From Combretum micranthum (Eukaryota > Streptophyta > Magnoliopsida > Myrtales > Combretaceae): 64,000 nt of DNA. The notes beneath the pieces are model-generated. The model was not told where the DNA came from and made no database searches. It saw nothing but the letters and a program-made list of their open reading frames with translations. Both the position numbers and the translations under genes were made by a program. The stretch is from contig JAMXBD010001048.1 of assembly GCA_024138025.1 (NCBI GenBank), positions 372,001 to 436,000 on the forward strand. The letters run 5' to 3'. This document shows positions 50,903 through 61,467 of the stretch, piece after piece (the first letter of the stretch is position 1; each line of letters opens with the position of its first letter).

Positions 50903-51640
50903 TTAAATGTGAAGGAAGGGTTTAAGCTCAAGAGTTGGTGGCTGTATCAATGATGGTACGGGCTTGCTTTCACTAGTGCCTAGCTCCTCATAATATCTTC
51001 CTTTGATTTGGTGCACTTTCTCAACTTCTTCTTCTTCTTGCTCATTCTCATCATCACTCCAATCATCAAGATTTCTTAAAACAGATTCCATAGTCTCCAT
51101 ACCTACATTTTCTTCAACAGACTCAGAGATAAACTCATCAATAACATCAATAGTATAACAGGAACCTTTATCAAATCTTTTCATTGCATCATAAACATTA
51201 AAGGTTACCTGATCATTTTCTACCCTTAAAGTGAGTTTACCTTGTTCCACATCAATTAATGCTTTACCGGTTGCAAGGAATGGTCTGCCAAGAATCATTG
51301 GGACTTCACGATCTTCATCCATTTCCAAGACTATAAAGTCTACAGGAAATATGAATTTGTCAACTTCACCAAAGTTTTCAACAATACCACGTGGGTATTT
51401 GACACTTCTATCTGCAAGTTGCAAGGTGACATGAGTCTCCTTGCATTCTTCAAGTCCTAATTTCCTGAAAATGGATAAAGGCATAAGATTAATACTTGCA
51501 CCAGAATCAATAAGTACTTTATCAAAATGAAATTTTCCTATAGTGCAAGGAACAGTAAAACTCCCCTGATCTCTTTGTTTGGTAGGCAAATGTGGTAGAC
51601 TTTTCTGCAAAATCATGGAGCATTCTCCTGTGAGCATCAC
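50903..51640 (-). pseudogene. Athila aspartic protease and spacer
   Basis: The frame contains the retropepsin motif VLIDSGASINLMPLSIFRKL with its catalytic aspartate, then VPMILGRPFLATGKALIDVE, the flap-distal strand. A long acidic spacer (DDWSDDENEQEEEEVEK) leads to LELKPF, just before RT. The protease would cut the polyprotein. Its own frame is open, but it is separated from gag and RT by frame changes at both ends. Confidence 0.92.
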
Positions 51641-53285
51641 GGTTCATTTCCATCTATCCTTCTCTTCTTAGTAAGCAATTCCTTGATAAATTTTGCATAT
51701 GAAGGCATTTCTTGAATCACTTCTAAGAATGGAATATTGATTTGCAACTTCTTGAAGACATCCAGAAATTTTGAAAATTGTTCATCCAATCTTTGTTGCT
51801 TCAATCTTCCCGGAAAAGGAATGGTGGAACATAAGCTTTTACTTCAGGTGATTTTTGCACAGGTTCCTCCATCTTTTGTTTTCCTTTGTCTTTGACTGGA
51901 ATCTCCTCGTTTTCTTGAACTTTTGACTCAGTCTCAACTTCTTTGCCACTTCTCAAAACAATTGCATTCACAGTTTTAGGATTTTCCTCGGTTTGCTTGG
52001 TAAAGAACCAGATGGTCTATTACCAACTTGTTGAGCAAGTTGATGGATTTTCCCTTGAAGATCTTGAATGATTGCATGCTGATTGTTGAGTGTGGTCTGA
52101 GTAGTTTGAATGAAAGTCTTCAACAATTCATCAGTTGAAATTTGATTTTGCTGAGGTGGAGGTGGAGGCTGAGTATTTCTTATGGGACCTTGTCTTTGAA
52201 ATCCAGGTGGGGGCTTGAAAACATTTGCATCATTCTTGTAGAAAGATTTGGATGATTACGCCATTCTGGATTGTAAGTATTTGAATATGGTCCATAATTA
52301 ATTCCAAATTTCCAACATAGTTGAGTTGCTCTCCACTTGATGATGGTGTATTGCCATGAGGACAATCATAAACTGGATGTGGTCCTGAGCACAACTCACA
52401 AGTAGCAACTTGATTAGAATTTAAAGAACTAGATGCTACAAGTTTACTCACTTGTGTAGTTAAAGCTGAAACTTGAGCGGTGAGTTGTTGCATGGATTCA
52501 CTATCTTGAACAGATTCCACCTTTGATCTTGTCCTTTCACAGCTCCAGTTGTGAGCACTAGAAGCTAATTCTTCAATTAAGGCACTGGCTTCATCATATG
52601 TTTTCCCCATGAGTGATCCTCCGGATGTAGCATCCACTAATGATCTCAAAGTCTCATCTAGACTGAGATAGAAATTTTCAATCAAAAGATTATCCGGAAG
52701 TCCGTGATGTGGGCATTTCCTTACTGCTTCTTTGAATCTTTCCCAAGCTTCATATAATGATTCTCCATGAAACTTTGTGAAGTTGGTGATTTCATTTCTC
52801 AATCTGGCAGTTCTAGCAGGAGGGAAAAATCTCTTCAAAAATTTTGTTGTCAAGTCTGCCCATGAAGTAATTGACTCGGGTGGTTGAGAGTTGAACCATG
52901 CCAATGCTTTATCCCTTAGAGAGAAAGGAAAAAGCTGCATTCTAATGGCCTCATCAGTAACACCATTAAGCTTGACGGTGTTGCAATATTGGAGGAATTT
53001 GGCAATGTGTTCATCCGGTGTTTCATTCGGATATCCTCCAAATTGATGTGATTCAACCATCTGAATCAATGCTGGTTTAAGCTCAAAATTGTTAGCTTGA
53101 ACTGCAGGTCTTCTCACAGCAGGACCTTGAACAGTTGGTACAGTGTAATCCCGAAGTGCTCTAACAGGTACAGCTTGAATTTGATTGTTGTTGTGATCAT
53201 TGTTTCCCTCATTGTTTCTTGGATCGTTTTCTGCCATTTCTTCTTCTTCTATTTTCTCTCCTCTGTTGACGTAAAGTTCTTTCAA
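51641..53285 (-). pseudogene. Athila gag
   Basis: The main frame 53285-52230 encodes the capsid-like gag: QMVESHQFGGYPNETPDEHI, MQLFPFSLRDKALAWFNSQP, LKRFFPPARTARLRNEITNF, ESLYEAWERFKEAVRKCPHH and a CELCSGPHPVYDCP zinc-knuckle-like cysteine cluster. The frame then shifts (NYGPYSNTYNPEWRNHPNLS at 52365-52180). The C-terminal part with LLKTFIQTTQTTLNNQHAII and GKIHQLAQQVGNRPSG, up to the protease, is in pieces with stops. A start codon near 53228 (MAENDPRN) is more likely than the frame opening. Gag would form the cytoplasmic particle. Confidence 0.92.
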
Positions 53286-53416
53286 TTTCTGGATCTATTG
53301 GTAGAAGATCAGCACTTCTACTTCTTTGCATATAACCTGTGAAAGAGAAAGAATCAATTCCTTGGAAAACACCTAAACTACTAGCAAAACTAAAAGTAAT
53401 CTAATATTAATTTTGG

Positions 53417-53434
53417 TCCCCGGCAACGGCGCCA
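53417..53434 (-). other. Athila primer binding site (tRNA-Asp)
   Basis: The plus strand has tccccggcaacggcgcca, identical to the 3' end of plant tRNA-Asp(GTC) plus CCA, six bases from the 5' LTR. On the element strand this is the usual Athila primer site. It is not a tRNA gene: nothing else of the tRNA is present. Confidence 0.93.
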
Positions 53435-53440
53435 AAAACT

Positions 53441-55177
53441 TGATCTGAACGGGATGTGTATATAAAATTTCAGATACTACCAGCAAGTACTGGGTCTTGA
53501 TCAAGTAATATAGAATGAGTAGAGTATCGTTCCCACAGAGACTAAATTAACTACTAGATTGGTATTAGCTTATACTAATATTTAGGCAATCAAAGTTATC
53601 AATTAACTAACTAATTTATCTATATGAATGCAAATGAGAATGTGAGAAGATATATAAGATGAATGTGGGAAGGAAAAGAATCCATCCTAATCTTTACTAA
53701 TCATGCTGAATTTATATTATATGAACAATTAGGATTATGGATATTTGTAAGAAATTGTAAAGACCAAAACAAAGTTTTAGTGAACCATAAAATAATCTAT
53801 TAGCTTCCGCTATACAAATTATCAATGGAATCTAATTTATAATCATAAATCTTCCAATTCTATGATTATCTAATATCCTAATTAACTTCTCCTAATTCCT
53901 TAGTGAGAAATTAAAATAAAATATTGCATGAAGTACATGGAACAATTTCTAAATTAAAATCAAACTTGATTGTTTCCACAAATGTTGTTTAATTTCAATT
54001 CATGAATTCCTATGAATCTCAATTCTTTTTCCAAATCATCAAATTCTTATCAATTCAATTTCAGTTAGAAATAAAATAGATAATTAGGATTCAATACAAA
54101 TATTCCATAATTCTAACAATCCTATAACATAAATTCAATAATCATTTTAGCAAAATTAGGACTTCATCACTTCCCACAAAGAAATGTTTAGCTACTCATG
54201 GATGATGATTCAAAAATCAAATAAGAATATGTAATTGATAGCATTATAAACAAATAATTCAGATAAATGAATTGCATAAGAAAGAGATTAGATATCACCA
54301 ATTCAAGTATCACAATCTTCAATTACAATTCTTGAAAGCTCCCAAATTTCTCTCACAAATATCTATGAAAATGCTAGACTAATTCTATATGAAGTGTACT
54401 ACTTTGCTGCTGCTTGTTGATGAATGTTGGAGGGGGTAGAACCCCTATTTATAGGAAAAATTTCGTGCAAGACATTAAATGAAATTTGCTGTTTCACTTC
54501 GTACGCCGAGTTATGGATCCTACGCCGGCGGCTTACAGACGGCGTATCCAATTTCTTCTTTGCGCAGGCAGTGCACTGGCAGCTTTCAACTTCGGTTACA
54601 CAGGTAGGCTTCTACGCCGGCTTAGATGTAGATCTAGCGGCGTATGTGATGAGAAATGAAAGTTCGCCAATTTATAACGAAAGCTGCCCCAAAGCGGCTT
54701 TGACACCGGCCTAGATACTCCAACAGATTTGTCTCTTCAATTTCCTTCAAGTAAGTTTTATCTTCATGTCGCTTCTGATTCTTGATGTACACAGCCTCAA
54801 CGCCGGCGGCTTAGAAGCCGGCTTAGATTGTAACTCCTTCAAAGCTGGTGACTTTTCCATTCTGAGCTGCCGCCTTCCATGTACGCTGGCCTGTTCAACT
54901 TCTACGCCGGCGCTTTGAGGCGGCGTAAAGTTGGTTGATTCAAAGGCTGGCAAAGCTGGCAGTATAAGCAGCGGCCTTGAGGTAAGCCGTCTGAACGCCG
55001 GCGGCTTTGAATGTTGAAATGCCGGCGTATACTTCAATTTTTTTTCAATTCGACTTCAAAGTTTCTTGTTTTGATTTCTTAGTCCATATTAGTCCTGAAA
55101 CATGAATTTTAATCAAAACAAATATCCATTCTAGCTCTTATAAACATCAACAAGTTGTATAAAATATGATCTTATCA
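53441..55177 (-). repeat. Athila 5' LTR
   Basis: 1737 bp from TGATCTGAACGGGATG to ATGATCTTATCA, nearly identical to 42219-43968. Minus-strand TATA box cctataaatag at 54445-54455. The CCGGC-rich U3 segment (about 54500-55030) keeps more intact sites than the other LTR (for example caacgccggcggcttag and cttctacgccggcgc). Confidence 0.93.
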
Positions 55178-56691
55178 AATATCTAGTCACTATAAATATT
55201 ATTTGTATTTCCTTAATTCCACAAAAGATAATTTTTTTTTCAAAAACTGTAGTCTTTCTAAGTTATTCTCAAATTTTATTCCCTAATATACTTTGCTTGG
55301 TAAGTTGATTTTAAACTTATTTTGGAGCTTGTGTTGGTCTTTGTACTTACTAAAAATGTTAGTAAGGATTTTATAATCAAGTTTTTGTTTTAAAAGAAAA
55401 TTTCTCATAAAAAAGTATTACCAACCTCAAGATTTTTAATAGTAGTTCGAAAAGAAAACAAAGAGTTCCTTAGTTATTTTTTGTAAAAAACCTTGTATGT
55501 TAATAACACTAGATTCTATGGTGATTTTTGTCAAAAATCCTTTGAAAAGTATTTGATTGAAATAAAATTCTAAATCATAATGAGACTTTTCCTAAGTGGT
55601 AAAACTACACTTTTAAAGTGAGTTGAGCTTGTTTTCTTTTATTTTGAGAAAGAACTTTTTATTCCTATTAAGTCAACGATCAATATGATCAGGCATGAAC
55701 ATTGAGTATGTAGCTAGTAACACAACAAAAATAATAATAATAAGGAAAATGGAAAATATAAGGATGAATAAGAAATAAATATAAAGTATTGGAAGTCTTA
55801 GCTTAATTTCAAGGCGTCGGGACTTGGTCATAGGCAAGTCCAAAAAGAAAAATAAAAGAAATAAGAAAATCTTCTTGATTTGATAAGGACAAGTCTAAAA
55901 CAAGAAAAATTAGTCTTAATATTAAAGCATAAAATAAATAAATAAATTGCAAAGCATAATAAATAAATAACGATTACGTTAGTGAGCTTATATGCTCTAA
56001 GAAACATATATATATATATATATACATAAATATAGATAATATAATATAGGCGTTAGGTTAGAACAATAATAATAACATGTAACATAATAACATTAATAAA
56101 ACAACATAATAGTAAAATGAAATTTATTCATAAACACGAACAAAATCCAAACATAGTGTTGCTTCCATAACATTTAAATGTTTGAGAAATATACACCATG
56201 GTCATGTTAAGTTACATGACATGGTAAGAAAAATAGGGAATGAATTTACCTAAGGCAGAAATATGTGTGGTAGTTGAAGAGAGGTTTTGGTAGTATATGA
56301 GTGGATGAAATGTGGAAATTTGGAAAAGTGAAAGAGTTTTTTGGAGAGAGGATTTGATGAGTGATTTTAGGAGAGTTTTGTTATGGTAAATGAATGTGTG
56401 AAAAAAATGGAGGGAGAGGGGGTATTTATAAATAAATATGGAGGGAATTATAAGTTAATTAAATAAATGAAAAAGAAAAGAAATGGGGGGAAAGAGAGAG
56501 GGGAAGTGGAAGACAAGAGAGGGGGAGAGAGAGAAGATGTGATGTAAATTTAATTTTTGTAGAAAAAAGTAATAATATGTAAAGTATGATGTGATTAAAG
56601 TTGTAGAAGAAAAGTGAATGGTAAAAAAATAGATATATAGGTAGTAAGAACAGGTAGTACAAAAAGTAGAGATGGATGAATAGTGCAAAAT

Positions 56692-57497
56692 TGTCACGAC
56701 CTGCCATCCCAGGCTCCACCGTAGCGGAGGGGGCGCCCCTAAGTCCTCAGGCCACCCTGGGCAGAGATCGTGATGCTAGGTACACTGGCCTCCCAGTGCA
56801 CCCTCAAGCACAACCAGGATACCAGAGTAACTGTGTAACGACTTGGAAATCTACCCACTGAGGTATTATCTGCTTTGGTCGCACGCCGCATGGTTTTATC
56901 CTTTTTGGTGTCAGCACTTCCCAAGGGGTCACCCATCTTGGGATTGCTCTACCTGGAGCACGCTTAACTTTGGAGTTCTGACAAACTGTAAGCTATTGCA
57001 CTGAAAAAACACATCTATGATTAGAGTTCCACCATCTATATTTGAGGGGTCTTACACACTCCCCCACTTATAGAACCGACGTCCTTATCAGTTTCATTAC
57101 ACAGGTCCAGAACCACTGCTCTGGTACCATTTGTCACGACCTGTCATCCCAAGCTCTACCACAGCGGAAGGGGCATCCCTAGGCCCTCAAGCCACCCTAG
57201 GCAGGGATCGTGATGTCAAATACACTGGCCCTCTCAGTGCACCTTCAGGCACAACTAGGACACCAGAGGTACTATGTAACGACTTGAAAATCTACCTATT
57301 AAGGTATTATCCCCTTTGGCCACGCGCCGCACAGTTTTGTCTTTTTTGGTGCCAAAGCTTCCCAGGGGGTCAACCATCCTGGGATTGCTCTACCCAGAGC
57401 AAACTTAACTTTGGAGTTCTGACAAACTCCAAGCCATTGCATTGAAAAGGCGCCTCTGTGATTAGAGTTCCATCATGTATATTTGAGGGGTGTTACA
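56692..57497 (-). mobile_element. TRIM-type miniature LTR retrotransposon
   Basis: Two direct repeats of 365 and 366 bp (56692-57056 and 57132-57497) with TGTCACGACCTG...CTTACA/GTTACA ends enclose only 75 bp. On the minus strand the 75 bp begin with tggtaccagagc (57129-57118), a primer site for initiator tRNA-Met with one change. They end with the polypurine run aagtgggggagtg at the opposite LTR. Flanks aaaat (56687-56691) and agaat (57498-57502) form a target duplication with one change, within a locally repeated gaatagtgcaaaat. No coding capacity, so it needs proteins of another element. The two LTRs differ at many sites, so it is fairly old. Confidence 0.88.
57118..57129 (-). other. TRIM primer binding site (tRNA-iMet)
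   Basis: Minus strand tggtaccagagc, two bases from the 5' LTR; the common plant element site is tggtatcagagc. Confidence 0.8.
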
Positions 57498-58422
57498 AGA
57501 ATAGTGCAAAATAAGATAATGAATAGCAAACAAGACTAATAATTTACCAATAGTAAAGAAAATACACGTAAAAATGCAATATCTAATATTTTTAGTTATC
57601 GAAAAATTATAAAACTAATATTTTTAAAATCCTTATATTATTACGAATCTAACGGTGTCATCGGAATATTTTTACTATTCCAAGCCCCGAAGCATGCCTT
57701 TCAAGAGCTGATCTCGTTCGGGTTTGAAACACGCTAAAATTTAATGAATATGATATTTTAAGCTTTCTTATATTATTACGAACTATTATCCATAATTATC
57801 TCAATTCCGTTGCATAAGGTTTAAGAGCACGAGATTGCTGGATCTAAATATTAGGGTTTGTTGTAGACTTTATTCACTTTTGAGGTTCCGGTTTGACTGC
57901 ATTTTTTTTTTTTATTTATTCATAAGATCATAAAATTTTGGGATTTTTGACCGTGTTATATTTTTGGTTCAAAATTTACGTTTTATTTTATTTTTTGTGG
58001 CTTGTTTAATATTTTTTAGTTCCCAAGATTATTTAACCGAGTCTAAAGTTATGGGCTGACTCCGTTTGACTTTTGGTGTAATTGAAAATTTTGATTCTAA
58101 AATTCTCTGAAGAATTTAAGGTTTTAGTATTTTATTGTCGAGTGTTGTTTAGATATATCATCTTGATTTGCGTGTTAGGGATCAAATAGATGATTTGGTT
58201 GGCATACGGATGTTGAATCAAACGATTATTGGATGTTAAATCAAACGAGTATTGGATTTTCCACTTTGTTTTGAGGGTCCTCTTTGTCTCAAGGTTAAGA
58301 ACTTTCGTATTTGATCTTATTTAAAATTCGGTTTTAACTTGGGTTGGTTTTCAGGGTCTTGGTTTTGGTATTTAACTCTATAATTATCTTCTAAGAATTA
58401 TGAAAAATTCAGGGGTTTACGA

Positions 58423-58442
58423 CCTACCCCCCTGTCCTCAAA
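58423..58442 (-). other. Polypurine tract of the giant-LTR element
   Basis: The minus strand reads gaggacaggggggtagg just before the LTR start, parallel to gaggacaaaacttctctt ... gagggtagga ahead of the LTR at 3291. Confidence 0.72.
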
Positions 58443-59574
58443 ACTTATCATGCGTATGTAGTTTTTAAAACTTGGGGAGAAAGCTTGTGTCGTATTTCAT
58501 TAGCATTCTTGGCATATGGAATTCATCGTACTTTTATTTGTTAAGTTTATCTGTGACAGGTATTATGATTACATTGTGTTATTTCTTTGCCCCCATTTAT
58601 TTGATATCTTCTTTAGTTTCATTTCCACAAAAAGCTTTGGGAGTTATTGCTATTTTAATATTTCTCCTTTCGCCATTAGCTATATTTTTGTTTATTCTTA
58701 ACTTGGTGATTTTGAGAATTTTTCAACATTTCATTTGTTCTATGTGTTTGATATTATTATGCAGTATAGCATATATAAATCAATAAGATTTGGTTTAGAG
58801 ATTTCAACCCTCATTTTACTCGACCTTTTGAAGAGTCTTAGACTCATTCAAGACGATAGATGATTGACTCTTGACTCGACTCGACTCTGGACCAATGACG
58901 ACACATTACGACACATCACTGGCACATCAATACAACAAAAGAAGGTTGTGAATTCGCTTTTCCATCCTTATGTGAGTATATATATGGCATTATGCATATG
59001 GCATATGTAATGTTCATACTCCTTTCACTGTTAAGGATATTGATGTTTTATTATTTACATGATCATCTTGACAAGGTTTGAGATCAAGATGTTTCATTAT
59101 GTTATTGATTTCTAGAAAATTTTGGGAATTATATGTTGAAATTTTATCATCAATGGTTCTAGCCCTTAGGCGATAATTATAAGTATTTAAGCTTTTAGGT
59201 GCTTTCGGTATAAAAAAGGTGGATGGCATTTGATTTGATTTGTACGTTTGATATATGCTAAATTCTTTTCGATCTTATATTTATCTATTCTATATTAGGT
59301 GATGATGGTTATTTATTCTAAGGTCATTACTAATAAACCATTCATTTAGTTTTAGCGGTGTAAAAAGACATTCTAAGATCTAAGGGTACGATGCTAACCT
59401 GATACTAAATCATGTCCACGACTATCATTCTCTTCCAAGGTATCAAATTCTATTTCCTTGTGGATGGCTTCCTCGTAAACCTAATGTCCTTGTAGGTTGT
59501 ATATATGTATTCCTTGTGGGGATATTACTGAGTATCTCCCATTTCTATTATCATTTCCATTCTTAACTTTATTT
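58443..59574. other. Decayed internal region, no coding left
   Basis: Where pol of the giant-LTR element should be there is only 1.1 kb without recognisable RT or integrase. ORFs such as 58472-58786 are hydrophobic by composition, not by descent. Pol seems deleted. Confidence 0.5.
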
Positions 59575-60180
59575 GTGCCTTTCTTTTTAAGGCACCATTT
59601 AGCAATATGTCCCGGTTTCTTGCAGATGAAGTAGATAGTGGTGGTTTGCTTTATACAACTTTGGACCCTATGGTTTGGACTTCTGCAGTAATAACACTTG
59701 TGTTGTGGCTTGGGACATTGTCTTGGATGATGTCCCCCTCTTGCATTTCCAATATCGGATATCTCATATTCTTTTTATCCGTCTTTTTTCTCGGATTGCC
59801 TGGGTGTTTGAGCTCGTTGACTTTGAGGCTTAAGCTGGCCCATTTATGGGTTCTTCCTTAAATCTCATAATGTTCGTTTCTATCATTCTCCTTTTCTTAG
59901 CACTTTCCACGATTCGTGCTCTTTCTACTAATTCTCGAAAACATTTGATGTCAAACTCTTCTAACTTGATATGAAGGTCTTCATCTAATCCTCCTAAGAA
60001 CACTTATCTCTTGAGTTCCTCACTATGCTTATATGATTAAGGGGCATATTGTAATAGCCTGCTCGAGACTACGATCTTCTTGAGAGATACATAAGAAATC
60101 CACATTATGTTGGACTCTCAAGATTCCGGGGAAAAAGTTCTCCAAGAATTCATACCAAAATATCTCTCATGTGAAGTAAC
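59575..60180 (-). pseudogene. Ty3/gypsy gag remnant with zinc knuckles
   Basis: Minus-strand frames read, in order from 60180: EFLENFFPGILRVQHNV-like capsid sequence, LGGLDEDLHIKLEEFDIKCF, RELVERARIVESAKKRRM, then CYYCRSPNHRVQSC (a perfect C-X2-C-X4-H-X4-C knuckle, about 59697-59655) and ICKKPGHIAKWC (a second knuckle with its first cysteine changed). This is the C-terminal half of a chromovirus gag. It has stops and frame changes and belongs to the element whose 3' LTR and polypurine tract lie at 58422-58442. The plus-strand ORF at 59607-59861 is its shadow. Confidence 0.78.
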
Positions 60181-60763
60181 CAATAAAAAGCTAGAAAATT
60201 TGATAATTACACACATTAAAGTTGATGGTGTTAATTAGATAATTCATATGTTTGCTTGTGTATTGTCAAATTTTCTATCAATTCTATCAACTGAGTTATT
60301 CATTGTAATAACAATTCTATGACAATATTTAGTTAACTGTAATGCTAATCAATTAATAATGATACGTGAGGAATCATTATTAAAAAAACATTAAATAGTT
60401 GTTTATTACTCAAAACTATGAATGGTAATTGATACCGGAATTGATTTTTTTCAAAAATATCCCTATTCATATAAAAATTAACAAATGAAAATAGTTGTAC
60501 AATTCTATTTCATTCCTACGTAATAACAATTCCTTTATATCTTTATTATTCAATTAAGTGAACGAGAAGTTATTATTAATGAACACAAAAATTTTATTTA
60601 AGTATTAAATTTACTACTTTAAAATACAAGTCATTAATTACGTATTTAACAAAGGTGCATGTATCAAATGCAATATAAACCCCTAATAATACTTCACTTA
60701 ATGAATTCAAATCCAAAATTAAAAAATTAAAATTATAGTTCAGCTAATGTTATTCGGCACAAG
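60181..60763. other. Gene-free AT-rich DNA
   Basis: No coding, RNA or element end recognised. The 5' LTR of the giant-LTR element is not found here, so that element is truncated on this side. Confidence 0.5.
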
Positions 60764-61288
60764 TAGGGATGCAACCAAGTCAGCCATAAATGGGTTTCCG
60801 ACCGTCCAACCCAATAAAAACCCTATAGGATAATAGGGTCGGGTTTAGACATAGGAAAAAACCTTGTAGGGTATTACTATAGGGTTTGGATACTACTAAA
60901 ACCCGATAATGTCCGATCTGTTAGTTCTAGTAAAAAAATTGTAATATAAATATATTTATTAAATATAAATATAGTAACATGTTAAATTTAAAAATAGGTT
61001 GGCAAATAAAGGCGAATTGTTATATTATTAGACTATTATTTTATTAGCTTAAGTTTACTAAATCTATTGAAAAAAAAAAGTGAGACGGATTTAGGTTGAT
61101 AATCGGGTCGATGGTCAGACAGGTAATCGGACAGGTGGTGGGTTTTAGAGTAAATCTTGTAGGGCGAATTTAGATATAGAATAAACCCCTACAAGATTAT
61201 AGATTCGGATTTGATATGTTTTATAGTATAACAGATTCGGATTTACATTTATATGACCTGCTTAAAATCTAATCTGGTTGCATCTCTT
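60764..61288. mobile_element. hAT-type MITE (525 bp)
   Basis: Ends tagggatgcaacc and, on the other strand, aagagatgcaacc (13 bp, two differences) with a perfect 8 bp target duplication ggcacaag at 60756-60763 and 61289-61296. This is the hAT superfamily signature. Inside are aaccctatagg/gggtcgggtttag and cgggtcgatgg words. No transposase. It ends about 180 bp before the FLN1 start codon. Confidence 0.86.
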
Positions 61289-61467
61289 GGCACAAGCTTA
61301 CACCCAGCCTACTTCCAAATTCTCAGTCCGGCCAGAGACCTAAAAGGGAGAGGGTGACTGAGGGAGCGGGGCACTGATAAACGACCCTGGATGACTCGTT
61401 TTGTAGACCGATAAACTTACTAAAAACTTGGATAAACCCTCTCTATTCTCTTTTCCATTCCTCCTCC

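Larger units (their letters stand above)
42219..55177 (-). mobile_element. Complete Athila retrotransposon (12.96 kb)
   Basis: Structure, all on the minus strand: 5' LTR (53441-55177), tRNA-Asp primer site, gag, protease, RT, RNase H, integrase, a long 3' region with an env-like ORF, polypurine tract, 3' LTR (42219-43968). Both LTRs have TGAT...ATCA ends. The target duplication is a perfect aatat (42214-42218 and 55178-55182). Protein motifs ([19 protein letters not shown], the LKRFFPPARTARLRNEITNF gag block) identify the Athila lineage. The coding part is split by several frame breaks and in-frame stops, so the copy looks non-autonomous despite its complete structure, unless the breaks are sequence errors. 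Confidence 0.93.
39989..58422 (-). mobile_element. Giant 3' LTR interrupted by Athila and a TRIM
   Basis: The left end TGTCAAGCCCTGAGGGGTA matches the left end of the 22378 solo LTR (shared gtacacaata, cttaagaat, acaaggcgt), and 55178-58422 matches its right part. Removing Athila (42219-55177) and the TRIM (56692-57497) leaves about 4.66 kb, close to the 4.83 kb of its relative. The right end ggggtttacga is a mutated copy of the usual GGGGCTTACA. It is followed on the minus strand's upstream side by a polypurine tract and gag remnants, so this is the 3' LTR of a leftward-pointing element. Confidence 0.8.

Noticed and set aside
53417..53434. tRNA-Asp sequence
   Set aside because: Only the 3' 18 bases are present, next to an LTR; it is a primer binding site, not a tRNA gene.
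58472..58786. Hydrophobic 104-residue ORF that looks like a membrane protein
   Set aside because: T-rich DNA gives Phe/Leu/Ile-rich peptides by chance; it overlaps a decayed retroelement and shows no family motif.
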